DNA from: WVXT01 sp964403285
GTDB taxonomy: Bacteria; UBA6262; WVXT01
Direction: 5' to 3'
Assembly (NCBI GenBank): GCA_964403285.1
Contig: CAYOFG010000006.1
Span: 1 to 64,000 of the forward strand
DNA: 64,000 nt
Positions 16,923-26,830 of the stretch are shown piece after piece. The position numbers and the translations under genes are program-made. Numbering within the stretch: the first letter of the stretch is position 1; each line of letters begins with the position of its first letter. The notes beneath the pieces were generated by a model. That model had not been told where the DNA came from. It saw only the letters and a list, made by a program, of their open reading frames with translations, and did not search any database.

Positions 16923-18416
16923 ATGCTAAGAATGCTGATAAAGAATGCTGCTCGTGATAGTTCAATCTATTTCACTATGGGAGTTGTAGTAGCAGCACTG
17001 GGTTTCATTACGCTTCCCATATTCGCCAGGATATTTGTTCCTGCAGAATATGGTTTATTGTCACTTGCTTTGTTAATTGTTTCTCTGGGCACCGTTATTA
17101 CTGGTAACTGGCTTATATCTTCCACCAATCGTTTCTATCCTTATTGGAAGCGAATCGGGAAACTGGATACTTTTTACTCTACGTTACTTTTTTCAATGCT
17201 CTTGGCACTACTAGGCTTTTGTCTTTTAGGGACGCTGTTTTATCTTTTATTTCGCAATTCTTTCAGTGGCAAATTTCGAGTTTTAGTGCCTTTAGTTTTC
17301 TTACTTGTTCCTTTAACGATGGCAATGGAGATTTTCTTGACCACCTTTAGAATAAAACAACAGTCCAAACAATTTGCCACTTTCAAATTGAGTAGGACCT
17401 TTTTGGGACTGCTTATTGGACTGTCGTTGGTGATTTGGTTACAGCTTGGTATTCAAGGTATTCTGTGGGGACATATAATAGCTCTTTTTATTATTGGCGG
17501 TATGATGTTCAGGATGCTTTTTCTAACAAACAATCATTGTCAACTCCGTTTTGTTTCTTTATCGGTTATCAGGGAATTTGCGGCTTTTGGATTTCCCGCG
17601 ATGGCCGCTACCATTGGTACATGGATATTATCCGGGGCAGATCGATACGTGATAGAATATTTCAGGGGAACTTCCGAGGTAGGATTATATTCGATGGGAT
17701 ACAATGTTGGTGATATGTGTGTCGGGATGTTTGTATCATCACTTATGTTAGGAATAGGGCCATCGATAATAAATGTTTGGGAAAGTGATAACAGAGAACT
17801 GACTGGCGAACTTCTGAGCCAGTTGACAAGATTCCTTATCTTAATCGCCTTGCCAGTAGCGACAGGGATTTCTGTGCTTGCCAGACCTATATTTAGACTA
17901 TTCACTACTCCCCCGTACTATCCTGGTTCTGCTGTTATTCCTTTTGTCGCTGGGGGCGCCTTTATCTATGGGTTAAGTTTACTTGCTTATACGGGATTGG
18001 GTTTGGCGAAGAGGGCAGACATTGTAGCACGGAACTATTTCTTAGCAGCGGCAATCAATATCTTATTGAACATAATTTTTGTACCGAAATTTGGTTTCGT
18101 CGCTGCTGCAGTCACCACGGCTATTTGTTATGCTCTACTTCTTTTTATGAATATTAAATCGGCTAATAAGTACTTAAGATGGGTGATAATTCCCAGGTCG
18201 CTCTTTAATTCCATTACGGCTTCCATAGTAATGGGCGGTGTACTGTTCTTGGTTATTTCCATTTTCGCTAATCCGCTTTTGATATGTATTCTTGGGATTA
18301 TAGTGGGAGTGATAGTTTACTTTGCAACATTATTTTTACTCAAAGAATTCCATCCTGAAGAAATCGTGGAAATGAAAAACTTCGTCCCAGGTAAACTGTG
18401 GAAAAGACAAGATTAG
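16923..18416 (+). CDS. Wzx-like polysaccharide flippase (MOP/MVF superfamily)
   Basis: 497 residues with about 12-14 hydrophobic segments. The start carries the usual N-terminal helix (DSSIYFTMGVVVAALGFITLPIFARIF) followed by PAEYGLLSLA, which is the family's A.YG....A motif. A second YG/Y cluster appears as TSEVGLYSMGYNVG near 258. Members translocate undecaprenyl-diphosphate-linked oligosaccharides to the periplasm for polymerisation. No Wzy polymerase is recognised nearby. Confidence 0.85.
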   Translation: MLRMLIKNAARDSSIYFTMGVVVAALGFITLPIFARIFVPAEYGLLSLALLIVSLGTVITGNWLISSTNRFYPYWKRIGKLDTFYSTLLFSMLLALLGFCLLGTLFYLLFRNSFSGKFRVLVPLVFLLVPLTMAMEIFLTTFRIKQQSKQFATFKLSRTFLGLLIGLSLVIWLQLGIQGILWGHIIALFIIGGMMFRMLFLTNNHCQLRFVSLSVIREFAAFGFPAMAATIGTWILSGADRYVIEYFRGTSEVGLYSMGYNVGDMCVGMFVSSLMLGIGPSIINVWESDNRELTGELLSQLTRFLILIALPVATGISVLARPIFRLFTTPPYYPGSAVIPFVAGGAFIYGLSLLAYTGLGLAKRADIVARNYFLAAAINILLNIIFVPKFGFVAAAVTTAICYALLLFMNIKSANKYLRWVIIPRSLFNSITASIVMGGVLFLVISIFANPLLICILGIIVGVIVYFATLFLLKEFHPEEIVEMKNFVPGKLWKRQD

Positions 18417-18462
18417 AAATAAGGGCAGCAATGAGAATTGAAGGACAGGAGCTGAAATTAGA

Positions 18463-20058
18463 ATGCAAGAATTACTAATGATATATGATGCGAAGCCGAA
18501 AGGAATAAAGAGGAATATTTCTGTTCTATCTTCAAATGAACTGAAAAATAAATTCACCGTGATTCTCAAATTAAGAAGAATTTTTTTTAAAGAAATTCGA
18601 TTTTACACCTACAGTATTTCACTACTAAGATATTTGGAATTATGGAAATTTGTGCTCCTTCTTTTAAGGGGTGAGAAAAAATTCTTATGTGATGAGAAAG
18701 ATGATCGAGAAGAGGTAAACTGGCGGGAATTTTTAGCAAAGGGAGTACCCAGACTTGTTTCTGAGCTTTTTGTTTCTTCTTTCATTCTGGTAACTGATTG
18801 GTACAAAATTGCGAAGATTTCAAAAATTGTAAAGAGAAAACGAAGGAAAGGCAACAAGCAGCACTTTGACAAAATAGCCTATATACGAACACATCATTGG
18901 TTTGGCATACGAGTTGGTGGCTCTGTTTCACATATTTATGGCGTTGCCAGTGGTTTTAAGAATTTGGGTAAAAAGTTATTTTTTATTTCCACGGATATAT
19001 TAGAATTAATTGATAAATTGAAGTCTTCGGTTTATGCTATATCGCCTTTTAGAGTTATAAGAAATTTCCCTGAAATCCCGGAGATGGCATATAATCGAAC
19101 GCTGTTTAAGGAAGCCTGTAAAATATTCGACAAGGAAAAACCAGGTGCAATATATCAAAGGTATAGTCTCAACAATTATACTGGAGTTACACTTTCTTTA
19201 AGATATAAAATACCACTAATTGTAGAATACAATAGTTCGGAAATATGGACAGCGAAAAATTGGGGAAGAAGATTAATTTTTGAGGGAATCACAGAAAGGA
19301 TAGAAATTTTGAACTTGCGGGCAGCGGATTTGATTGTGGTAGTTTCAGAAGTATTGAGAGAAGAACTTTTAAATAGAGGTATAGAAGAAAGAAAAATATT
19401 GGTTAATCCGAATGGTTTTGATCCGGAAATGTACAATCCCCAAATAGATGGTGAAGAATATAGGGAAAGATATGATTTTGGGGATAAGATTATTGTTGGT
19501 TTTATCGGGACTTTTGGGCCATGGCATGGTGCGGAAGTACTGGCGCAGGCGATTAAACCAGTGATTCAAAAGAATTCGAATATTCGTTTTTTGTTTGTGG
19601 GAGATGGTGTGAAGATGTCCGTGGTGAAGGAAATCATTAAAAGAGAAGGAGCAGGGGAGTTCGTTATACTTATCGGGCTAGTTCCCCAGGAAGAAGCGCC
19701 GAAATATCTTGCTGCTTGTGATATTCTGGTTTCGCCTCACGTGCCCAATCCGGACGGTTCAAGATTTTTTGGTTCACCGACCAAACTTTTTGAATATATG
19801 GGTATGGGGAAGGGGATTGTGGCGAGTGATTTGGAACAGATTGGTGAAGTATTGGAGCATAAAAATACAGGGTGGCTTGTTAAGCCGGGAGATGTTCGGG
19901 AATTGGCAGAAGGCATAATTAAGCTTGCTGAAGATGAAAATTTGAGAAATGAGTTAGGCAGAAATGCAAGAGAAGAAGCATTAAAAAAGTATACATGGGA
20001 TAAACATGTAAAAAGGACATTGGATAAACTTGAGGAAATTCTACAAGATTGGGATTAA
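18463..20058 (+). CDS. Glycosyltransferase family 4 with long N-terminal extension
   Basis: 531 residues, about 130 longer than a minimal GT4 protein. The first 140 residues are basic and include a hydrophobic stretch (VSELFVSSFILVTDWY). The GT-B core begins at IAYIRTHHWFGIRVGGSVSH. The donor domain shows VGFIGTFGPWHGAEVLAQAI, FVGDG, and FFGSPTKLFEYMGMGKGIVAS, whose K..EYM replaces the usual E.....E helix. The target sugar is unknown. It precedes the heparinase-like gene. Confidence 0.82.
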   Translation: MQELLMIYDAKPKGIKRNISVLSSNELKNKFTVILKLRRIFFKEIRFYTYSISLLRYLELWKFVLLLLRGEKKFLCDEKDDREEVNWREFLAKGVPRLVSELFVSSFILVTDWYKIAKISKIVKRKRRKGNKQHFDKIAYIRTHHWFGIRVGGSVSHIYGVASGFKNLGKKLFFISTDILELIDKLKSSVYAISPFRVIRNFPEIPEMAYNRTLFKEACKIFDKEKPGAIYQRYSLNNYTGVTLSLRYKIPLIVEYNSSEIWTAKNWGRRLIFEGITERIEILNLRAADLIVVVSEVLREELLNRGIEERKILVNPNGFDPEMYNPQIDGEEYRERYDFGDKIIVGFIGTFGPWHGAEVLAQAIKPVIQKNSNIRFLFVGDGVKMSVVKEIIKREGAGEFVILIGLVPQEEAPKYLAACDILVSPHVPNPDGSRFFGSPTKLFEYMGMGKGIVASDLEQIGEVLEHKNTGWLVKPGDVRELAEGIIKLAEDENLRNELGRNAREEALKKYTWDKHVKRTLDKLEEILQDWD

Positions 20059-20065
20059 TTTGCTA

Positions 20066-20133
20066 TCCCGATTTTCAATCGGGAAATCTGTGCCTACAAG
20101 GGCGGGAAATTGACGGGAAGATTTATAGGCACA
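20066..20133 (+). repeat. Pair of adjacent palindromes between glycosyltransferase and heparinase genes
   Basis: TCCCGATT ttc AATCGGGA occupies 20066-20084. A second inverted pair, TGTGCCTA (20089-20096) and TAGGCACA (20126-20133), follows. This is the first intergenic palindrome in the window; none is seen upstream. The CCCGAT/ATCGGG stem recurs in other elements downstream. An ORF start at 20049 would translate this repeat and is rejected. Confidence 0.75.
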
Positions 20134-20162
20134 ATTTCAAATTTGCAGTTTTGGGATGGAGA

Positions 20163-22247
20163 ATGAAAAGGACGAAGATAAGGCATTACCTCTATCGGAT
20201 ACGGACTTTGCCACCGGGAAAAGTGGTAAGGATTATCCTGAAGAGGTTCCGTGATAAGATAGCTGGGTATTGGGATAGATTCTGGGTGAGGGTAAAGAGA
20301 AGTGAGATGTCAGATGAGAGATTGATAAGGGCAATGATTAAGACCCCCGCTACGCCGGCGAGGATAGAGGGTCTACTTGATTATTTTAGGAAAAGAGAGG
20401 AACCGAGATGTTTCATCAATTTCAGAAAGAAAGAAGAAATTGCGACAGTATTGAAAACAGATTATCCAGAAGTGGTTAGAAATATCGTTTCGCAGGCTGA
20501 TAGAATTTGTGATGGGATTTTCAATGTCATGGGCAGTGGAGATAAAAGATTGGAGCCGATAGATTGGCATCTAGATTTTAAGTCGGGTTATCGGTGGAAT
20601 CCGAGAACTTATTATAAGGATATTAAATATCCGGTTGAGGTTTGGCAAGGAGCAGATATTAAAATTCCTTGGGAGATTTCTCGCTTCAATTATTTGATTC
20701 ACCTAGGTCAAGCTTACTGGATTACGGGTGATGAGAAATATACTCGAAAATTTGTTTCTTTGATTTCTGACTGGATAGGTAATAATCCCGTGAAACGGGG
20801 GTTGAATTGGAATTCAACTATTGAGGCGGGGATTCGGGTGGCGAATTGGATATTGGGGTGGTATTTCTTTAGAGATTCGCAAGTAATAACTTCCGAATTC
20901 TTGACAAAATTATTAAAAAGCCTCATCACCCATGGCAGGTTCATAAAATCTAATCTAGAGTATACTGAGGGTCTGACTTCGAATCATTATATTTCCAATA
21001 TTGTTGGACTTTTTTACCTTGGGCTATTTCTTGCCGAATTTAGGCAGGCAGAAGAGTGGTTAGGTTTTTCTAAGAGGGAACTCGAAAAAGAAATACAAAA
21101 GCAGGTTTATTCGGACGGAATGGATTTCGAGGCTTCAACCTGTTACCATCGCTTTGTTCTGGAACTTTTCTTTTATCCAGCCCTGTTGGCCAGACTGAAC
21201 AAAATTGATTTTTCTTCAGATTATCTGTCAAGATTGAGAGAAATGTTCAATTTCATCCTCTACGCTTTAAAACCAAATGGAAAGATGCCACAGATAGGTG
21301 ACAACGATAGTGGAAGATTGTATAAATTTGAAACAGGCGAGATAGAGATTCTGGATATGAGATATCTGTTAAATTTAGGAGCCATATTTTTTGCTGAGCG
21401 AAAATATAAAACAAGAGAATTTGGACTTTGTCCAGAAGTGGTGTGGATTTTTGGCCTGGATGGGCTTAAGAGATGGCGTGAAATGCCCGATAGAGCCATT
21501 GCCGATCTGGAAAGTAAGAGTTTCTCCGATGCAGAAATTTACATTATGCGCGCAGGAAACAGCTATTTAATTTTTTCTTCAGGACCGAATGGGCAAAATG
21601 GTAACGGGGGACATAGCCACAACGATAAGTTGTCCTTTGAAGGTTTTATTGGCGGGGAGCAAGTAGTTATTGACCCGGGCACCTATGTTTATACTTCTTA
21701 CCCCGAGTGGAGGGATAAATTTCGCTCCACCCGTTTTCACAATACTCTGATGATTGATGAAAAAGAACAGAATCGTTTCTTAACTCTTTTTTCAATGGTA
21801 GAAGAGGCTAAACCGAAAGTGATAAAATGGGAAACAAATGACAACTTTGATATATTTATCGGTGAGCATTACGGATATAGCAAGATGCCAGATAAGATAA
21901 TCCACCAGAGAGCGATTAAATTTTATAAAAAGGATGTCCGCTGGGAGTTTCAAGACAAAGTTTATAATTTAAATAACAGATTTTCAACCAAGCATCTAAT
22001 TCAATGGTGCCTGATCCTCCATCCAGAAATTGAAATTGAGGATTCCCATACTTTAAGAACAAAGAAAGATAAGAAAATAAAAATAATCTTTGAAAACGGA
22101 ATTTCAATCCACGAAGAGGATGCCTGGTACTCTCCGGAATATGGAGTTAAGATTCCTACTAGAAAGTTAACCTGGGAGATACTTACTGATAAGCCCATAA
22201 GTTTTAGATGGATTGTAGAATATGGAAAAGCTGGCGAAGAAGATTAA
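20163..22247 (+). CDS. Heparinase II/III family protein
   Basis: 694 residues. An alpha/alpha-barrel region is indicated by NWNSTIEAGIRVANW and LTSNHYISNIVGLFYLGLF, and the C-terminal beta domain has the hallmark GGHSHNDKLSFEGF and VIDPGTY. Family members are polysaccharide lyases. Unlike secreted lyases there is no clear signal peptide. ATG 20163 follows GGAG and starts before KRTKIRHYLYRIR. In exopolysaccharide loci these enzymes may trim or edit the polymer during export. Confidence 0.82.
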   Translation: MKRTKIRHYLYRIRTLPPGKVVRIILKRFRDKIAGYWDRFWVRVKRSEMSDERLIRAMIKTPATPARIEGLLDYFRKREEPRCFINFRKKEEIATVLKTDYPEVVRNIVSQADRICDGIFNVMGSGDKRLEPIDWHLDFKSGYRWNPRTYYKDIKYPVEVWQGADIKIPWEISRFNYLIHLGQAYWITGDEKYTRKFVSLISDWIGNNPVKRGLNWNSTIEAGIRVANWILGWYFFRDSQVITSEFLTKLLKSLITHGRFIKSNLEYTEGLTSNHYISNIVGLFYLGLFLAEFRQAEEWLGFSKRELEKEIQKQVYSDGMDFEASTCYHRFVLELFFYPALLARLNKIDFSSDYLSRLREMFNFILYALKPNGKMPQIGDNDSGRLYKFETGEIEILDMRYLLNLGAIFFAERKYKTREFGLCPEVVWIFGLDGLKRWREMPDRAIADLESKSFSDAEIYIMRAGNSYLIFSSGPNGQNGNGGHSHNDKLSFEGFIGGEQVVIDPGTYVYTSYPEWRDKFRSTRFHNTLMIDEKEQNRFLTLFSMVEEAKPKVIKWETNDNFDIFIGEHYGYSKMPDKIIHQRAIKFYKKDVRWEFQDKVYNLNNRFSTKHLIQWCLILHPEIEIEDSHTLRTKKDKKIKIIFENGISIHEEDAWYSPEYGVKIPTRKLTWEILTDKPISFRWIVEYGKAGEED

Positions 22248-23457
22248 TTTAGGATATATTTCTGATGCAGGATTTTATTCTAGAGCTTTTAACTCTCAAG
22301 TTTTGAGCTTATTGAATGGGGTGAAGGACGAAGTGGGAAATATTAGTCTGGTTATTTTACAGCAGTCTCTCTTCCCATTTCTAAAAGTCATAAACCCTGA
22401 AATTAAAAGGAATGAGGATAGAATAAGAAATCGATTCAAAACCGTGGAGGTTGTAGTTCAAACCCCCCGTATTTTGAGATGTCTAATGAAAATAGAGTCA
22501 CAGGTTTTAAGGAAAATTATCAATAATAATTTAGATAAAATTAATGTTCTTCATTGTCATGGCGAAGCCGGGGGTTATCTGGGATTATTAGCCAGGAAGG
22601 AGATAGGTAAAGATATTCCCCTAATCTCTGATTTACGTGGATTGGTATCTCAGGAATCTTTGCTTTGCGGCAAGGGAGCAGATTTCATAAGGAGCTTTCT
22701 TTTTAATTTTCGAGCGTATCAATTTCAAAAAATAGAAGAATATGTAATAAGAGAAAGCGACCTTATTTTGTGCGTTTCCTGGAAGTTTAAGGAGTATTTA
22801 CAGGAGATGTATAAAGTAAATCCGGATAAGATAGCCGTCGTTCCCAGCTTAGTAGATAGTAGTTCGTTTTTCTTTAATCCTGAGGCACGAGCAAGGAAAA
22901 GACAGGAACTGGGTATTGAGAGGCGGATAGTTTTCGTCTATAGCGGAGGCGCTGTTAAATGGCAACTCCCAGAGGAAACGGTTGCATTTTTCAAAAATAT
23001 AAAAGAGATGATTTCAGAAGCTTTCTTACTCTTTTTGACCAGTGATGTATCCCGCGCCAGGAAGTATTTTAAGGGAGTAGATGAAGGGGATTATCTGCTA
23101 ATTTCTGTGCCTTACAGGGAAATTTCAGCCTACCTAAATGCCGCAGATATAAGTATCCTTTTGAGAGAGAAGAACTTAGTTAACCGCGTTGCCTCGCCAA
23201 TAAAGTTTGGCGAATATCTCTGCTGTGGACTACCCATAATTATGACTCCGGGAATAGGTGATACGGAAGAGATTATCGAAGAGTACGGGATAGGAAAATT
23301 ATTAGATTTAGAAGAGTTGAAGATAGATAAAAATGGACTGAATCAATTAATAAATAATGCAGAACGCGAGAAAATTGCCAAAATTGGCAAAAAGCTTTTT
23401 TCTGTTGAGAGTTATAAATCCAAAATAATTTCTTACTGGACTCAGGTTTTGACTTAA
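22222..23457 (+). CDS. Glycosyltransferase family 4-like (GT-B)
   Basis: 411 residues starting at ATG 22222 inside the end of the heparinase-like gene. The N-terminal domain contains NVLHCHGEAGGYLG and LISDLRGLVS; the donor domain shows VFVYSGGAVKWQ and the block SPIKFGEYLCCGLPIIMT, with the Glu of the second GT4 position kept. The DRDG-like acceptor residues are not identifiable. Acts in the cytoplasm on a lipid-linked intermediate, by inference from position. Confidence 0.8.
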   Translation: MEKLAKKINLGYISDAGFYSRAFNSQVLSLLNGVKDEVGNISLVILQQSLFPFLKVINPEIKRNEDRIRNRFKTVEVVVQTPRILRCLMKIESQVLRKIINNNLDKINVLHCHGEAGGYLGLLARKEIGKDIPLISDLRGLVSQESLLCGKGADFIRSFLFNFRAYQFQKIEEYVIRESDLILCVSWKFKEYLQEMYKVNPDKIAVVPSLVDSSSFFFNPEARARKRQELGIERRIVFVYSGGAVKWQLPEETVAFFKNIKEMISEAFLLFLTSDVSRARKYFKGVDEGDYLLISVPYREISAYLNAADISILLREKNLVNRVASPIKFGEYLCCGLPIIMTPGIGDTEEIIEEYGIGKLLDLEELKIDKNGLNQLINNAEREKIAKIGKKLFSVESYKSKIISYWTQVLT

Positions 23458-23510
23458 CACTTGGTTGAATAGCAAAGGAACAATAAAAGGGTATGAGGAA
23501 ATTTTCTTAA

Positions 23511-24512
23511 ATGTATTACAAGGATAAGTTAAGAATATTGAAGTCGATCTTTGGTCCTGAAAAAAATGTGGTTTTGCAGCCGGGGTCTTTAATAGTAGAC
23601 AACAATAGATTTCCCATTGTTGATGACGTAATCATTCTCTCTTCCCCGGAAGAATACACGGAATATGTTAAAAATAAATTAGATCTGAAAGGCTCTGTAA
23701 AAGGCGAGAGTTCAAGTGACTTCTCCAGCGATATTCAATATTCCTTTGGCAATGAATGGAGAGAGTATTATGAGATTCTTCCTGAACACGAAAAGGAGTT
23801 CTATCAATATTTTGATATAGTTGATTTGGATCAGATGCGTGATTCCCGGGTGTGTGACCTGGGTTGCGGTAATGGAAGATGGAGTTATTTTTTAAGAAAT
23901 AAGTGCAGGGAAATTATCCTTGTTGATTTTTCAAATGCCATATTCATAGCGAGAAAGAATTTATCCAGAGCAAATAACTGTCTTTTCTTTATGTGCGATT
24001 TAAAAAAACTTCCATTTAAATATGATTTCGCTAACTTTATATTCAGTTTGGGAGTTTTGCATCATCTGCCTACTCCCTGTTTAGAAGAAGTCAGGAGGAT
24101 TAAGAAATATGCGCCGACTTTGCTTATCTTTATTTACTATGCACTGGATAACAGGCCTTTATATTTCCGGCAGGTTTTAAAAATCATTACTATTATACGG
24201 CGGCTCCTTTCAGAAATCAAAAACCGTTCTTTTAGGAAAATTATTTCTATCAGCGGTACTTATCTTATATACTTGCCGTTAGTTTATTTGGGCTGGTTGC
24301 TTAAACCTTTTAAATTGAGCAGTTATGTTCCGCTTTTTGATTTTTATCACTGTAAGAGTGCCAGACGGATTCAACAGGATGTTTATGACCGTTTTTTTAC
24401 GAGCATTGAACAGAGGATATCGCGCGAGGAAATCCTGCAATTAAAAGATTCCTTTTCGGAAGTTATTATATCGGATAATTTTCCCTACTGGCATTTTGTG
24501 TGTAAGCGGTAA
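23511..24512 (+). CDS. Class I SAM methyltransferase with Trm112-like N-terminal segment
   Basis: 333 residues. The first 45 residues (VVLQPGSLIVDNNRFPIVDDVIIL) resemble a Trm112/UPF0434-type small domain without its cysteines. The SAM motif I DLGCGNG is at 116-122, followed by FSLGVLHHLP. A hydrophobic block ISGTYLIYLPLVYLGWLL around 242-260 may anchor it to the membrane. No clear ribosome site precedes ATG 23511. Substrate unknown; position suggests late glycan modification. Confidence 0.75.
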   Translation: MYYKDKLRILKSIFGPEKNVVLQPGSLIVDNNRFPIVDDVIILSSPEEYTEYVKNKLDLKGSVKGESSSDFSSDIQYSFGNEWREYYEILPEHEKEFYQYFDIVDLDQMRDSRVCDLGCGNGRWSYFLRNKCREIILVDFSNAIFIARKNLSRANNCLFFMCDLKKLPFKYDFANFIFSLGVLHHLPTPCLEEVRRIKKYAPTLLIFIYYALDNRPLYFRQVLKIITIIRRLLSEIKNRSFRKIISISGTYLIYLPLVYLGWLLKPFKLSSYVPLFDFYHCKSARRIQQDVYDRFFTSIEQRISREEILQLKDSFSEVIISDNFPYWHFVCKR

Positions 24513-24557
24513 TGGGGATTTGGCTGGTAAAGAATTATAGGTGAGGAGTAAAGCGAA

Positions 24558-26489
24558 ATGTGTGGGATTTGTGGAATTTTGAATTTTGCTAAGGATGGAC
24601 ATATTGATAAAGAAATATTGCATAGAATGTGTAATGTCTTAGAACATCGTGGGCCAGATGACGAAGGATATTTCATAGGGACAAGCGATGATGGACAACC
24701 GGCAGGGATAGGTTTAGGAATAAGGAGACTATCGATTATCGACCTTGAGACAGGACATCAGCCGATACATAATGAAGATGGAAAAATCTGGATTGTTTAC
24801 AATGGAGAGATTTATAACTTCCCGGAGTTGAGAGCGGAAACAGAAAGAAGGGGGCATCAATATTATACTAAGAGTGATACGGAGGCAATCGTCCATCTTT
24901 ATGAAGATTATGGTGCAGAATGTGTTAAATATCTCAGAGGAATGTTCGCTTTTGGGTTATGGGATGGGCGTAAAGAACTGCTTCTTTTAGCTCGAGATAG
25001 ACTGGGTCAAAAACCTCTGGTATACACAGTTCAGCAAGGTAATTTGATTTTTGCTTCAGAAATAAAATCTATTCTGGAATATCCAGATTTGGAACGCCAG
25101 GTAAATATGGATGCATTACATTATTATCTAACATACCAGTTTGTCCCTAGCCCGTTTACAATGTTTGAGGGAATTAAGAAACTGCCTCCAGCAAATATAC
25201 TGCTCTGTGACCGAAAAGGAAATATTAAACTTGAGCAATATTGGAAACTGAATTATAATAATAAATTGCAACTTGATGAGAAAGAGTATTCCCATAGGAT
25301 TCTGGATTTACTTAAAGAATCTACCAAAATGAGATTGATTAGCGATGTTCCCTTAGGAGCGTTCTTGTCCGGAGGGTTAGATTCTTCCGCAGTTGTGGGA
25401 GTGATGAGTCAATTAGTAGATAAGCCAGTTAAGACTTTTTCTGTTGGCTTTGAAGAGAAATCATTTACTGAATTGAAATACGCTCGCCTTGTTGCTGATT
25501 ATTTCCATACTGAGCATTTTGAATTTATGGTTAAACCTAATGTTATTGATATTCTTCCTCGATTAATATGGCATTATAATGAGCCATTTGCCGACCCATC
25601 GGCTATTCCCACATATTATATTGCCCGGGAAACCGCGAGATATGTAAAAGTTGCTCTGAATGGAGATGGAGGGGATGAAAATTTTGCTGGCTATGATAGA
25701 TACAGAGCAAACAAACTATCAACCTATTATACAAAATTACCTAAATTTATAAGGGAAGTGATAGTTAAAGGTCTAATAAGGAATCTTCCCGAATCCACGA
25801 AGAGAAAAGATTTAATAAAGAGATTAAAGCAATTTGTCCAGGCGTCATCCCTTTCTCCTGAGAGACGCAATGTTAAATGGCATTCTTTTTTTGATGACCC
25901 TGAGAAACAGAACCTTTACAGTAAAGAAATGCAAGATAAGTTCAGGGATTTTGACACTTTTAGTTATATGACCGATATTACTAACCAGAGTGATGGCGAA
26001 GATTTTCTGGATAAGATTTTATATACTGATATAATGACCTATTTGCCTGAAAACTTACTGGTAAAGATGGACATAGCCACAATGGCAAATTCACTTGAGG
26101 CGCGCTCGCCATTTTTGGACCATAAACTTATTGAATTTACTGCTCAAATACCCGCTCACTTAAAATTAAGAGGATTTACCAGCAAATATATTTTAAAGAA
26201 AGCGCTAAGGAAGCTACTTCCCAGAGAGATACTCCACAGAGATAAGATGGGTTTTGGTCTACCGATTGGTGAATGGTTCCGTCAAGAATTGAAAAGTTAT
26301 GTCCAGGGAGTCCTTTTGGACAAAAAATGTACAGATAGAGGATATTTCAACAGGGAAACTGTTCAACGGTTATTGGATGAACATATTTTGGGAAGAGTTG
26401 ATCATGGATATAGGCTATGGATACTTTTGAACCTTGAGCTCTGGCATCAAATGTTTATCGATGGCGATTTGAAACCTTGCACAGATTGA
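24558..26489 (+). CDS. asnB: Asparagine synthase (glutamine-hydrolysing) family amidotransferase, copy 2
   Basis: 643 residues with Cys2 (MCGICG), RGPDD, IVYNGEIYN, SGGLDSS at 271-277, NGDGGDE and EARSPFLDHKL. The full set of glutaminase and synthetase motifs is intact. It is clearly paralogous to the copy at 5091 but not a recent duplicate. The stop TGA at 26487-26489 lies inside a palindrome, so the last residues (KPCTD) are partly repeat-encoded. A UDP-HexNAc dehydrogenase follows shortly, so amidation of a HexNAc uronate is a reasonable alternative to asparagine synthesis. Confidence 0.87.
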   Translation: MCGICGILNFAKDGHIDKEILHRMCNVLEHRGPDDEGYFIGTSDDGQPAGIGLGIRRLSIIDLETGHQPIHNEDGKIWIVYNGEIYNFPELRAETERRGHQYYTKSDTEAIVHLYEDYGAECVKYLRGMFAFGLWDGRKELLLLARDRLGQKPLVYTVQQGNLIFASEIKSILEYPDLERQVNMDALHYYLTYQFVPSPFTMFEGIKKLPPANILLCDRKGNIKLEQYWKLNYNNKLQLDEKEYSHRILDLLKESTKMRLISDVPLGAFLSGGLDSSAVVGVMSQLVDKPVKTFSVGFEEKSFTELKYARLVADYFHTEHFEFMVKPNVIDILPRLIWHYNEPFADPSAIPTYYIARETARYVKVALNGDGGDENFAGYDRYRANKLSTYYTKLPKFIREVIVKGLIRNLPESTKRKDLIKRLKQFVQASSLSPERRNVKWHSFFDDPEKQNLYSKEMQDKFRDFDTFSYMTDITNQSDGEDFLDKILYTDIMTYLPENLLVKMDIATMANSLEARSPFLDHKLIEFTAQIPAHLKLRGFTSKYILKKALRKLLPREILHRDKMGFGLPIGEWFRQELKSYVQGVLLDKKCTDRGYFNRETVQRLLDEHILGRVDHGYRLWILLNLELWHQMFIDGDLKPCTD

Positions 26490-26516
26490 ATCTGTGCCTA
26501 TCCCGACGAATCGGGA
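26479..26516 (+). repeat. Two adjacent palindromes overlapping the asnB stop codon
   Basis: GCACAGATT g AATCTGTGC fills 26479-26497 and TCCCGA cgaa TCGGGA fills 26501-26516, separated by CTA. The asnB stop codon sits at the centre of the first. The second carries the CCCGA/TCGGG stem found in elements near 20, 29, 45, 54 and 59 kb. Confidence 0.75.
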
Positions 26517-26544
26517 CGAGGAGGAAGATATCAACAGGAAGCTG

Positions 26545-26829
26545 GTGGTGAAAGTAGTAAACATTGAGGGGAAATGTCCTGTGTATAAGGTGGGAGAGAA
26601 GATTGTTCTGGATGAAGGATACCGGGTAAATCTTGAGCAATCAGACAATATCTGTATGCATTCTCTGGCTTCTATCATGCCCTATTATGTAGCTTTATAT
26701 AATGGTGTTATTCCAAAAAATTTGGGGTTAGCAAATAAGGAGGGCAAAGCCTGTGTTCATTGTCTTGACCCCTGTGAGTTGACCGGTGGTGGAACGGTCA
26801 CATTTGAGATTATAATAGAAGGAGACTAA
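26545..26829 (+). CDS. TIGR04076-family small protein
   Basis: About 94 residues: VVKVVNIEGKCPVYKVG, then LEQSDNICMHSLASIMPYYVAL, then CVHCLDP and GGTVTFEI. This arrangement matches the TIGR04076 family, whose function is unknown. Several conserved cysteines could bind metal. The longer frame from GTG 26494 translates the palindromic repeat and is unlikely. GTG 26545 (or 26548) with AGGAAG just upstream is chosen; the exact start is uncertain. It precedes the nucleotide-sugar dehydrogenase by one base. Confidence 0.62.
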   Translation: MVKVVNIEGKCPVYKVGEKIVLDEGYRVNLEQSDNICMHSLASIMPYYVALYNGVIPKNLGLANKEGKACVHCLDPCELTGGGTVTFEIIIEGD

Positions 26830-26830
26830 A

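Noticed and set aside
20049..20162. N-terminal extension of the heparinase-like protein
   Set aside because: It translates the 20066-20133 palindromes and overlaps the upstream gene; ATG 20163 has GGAG upstream.
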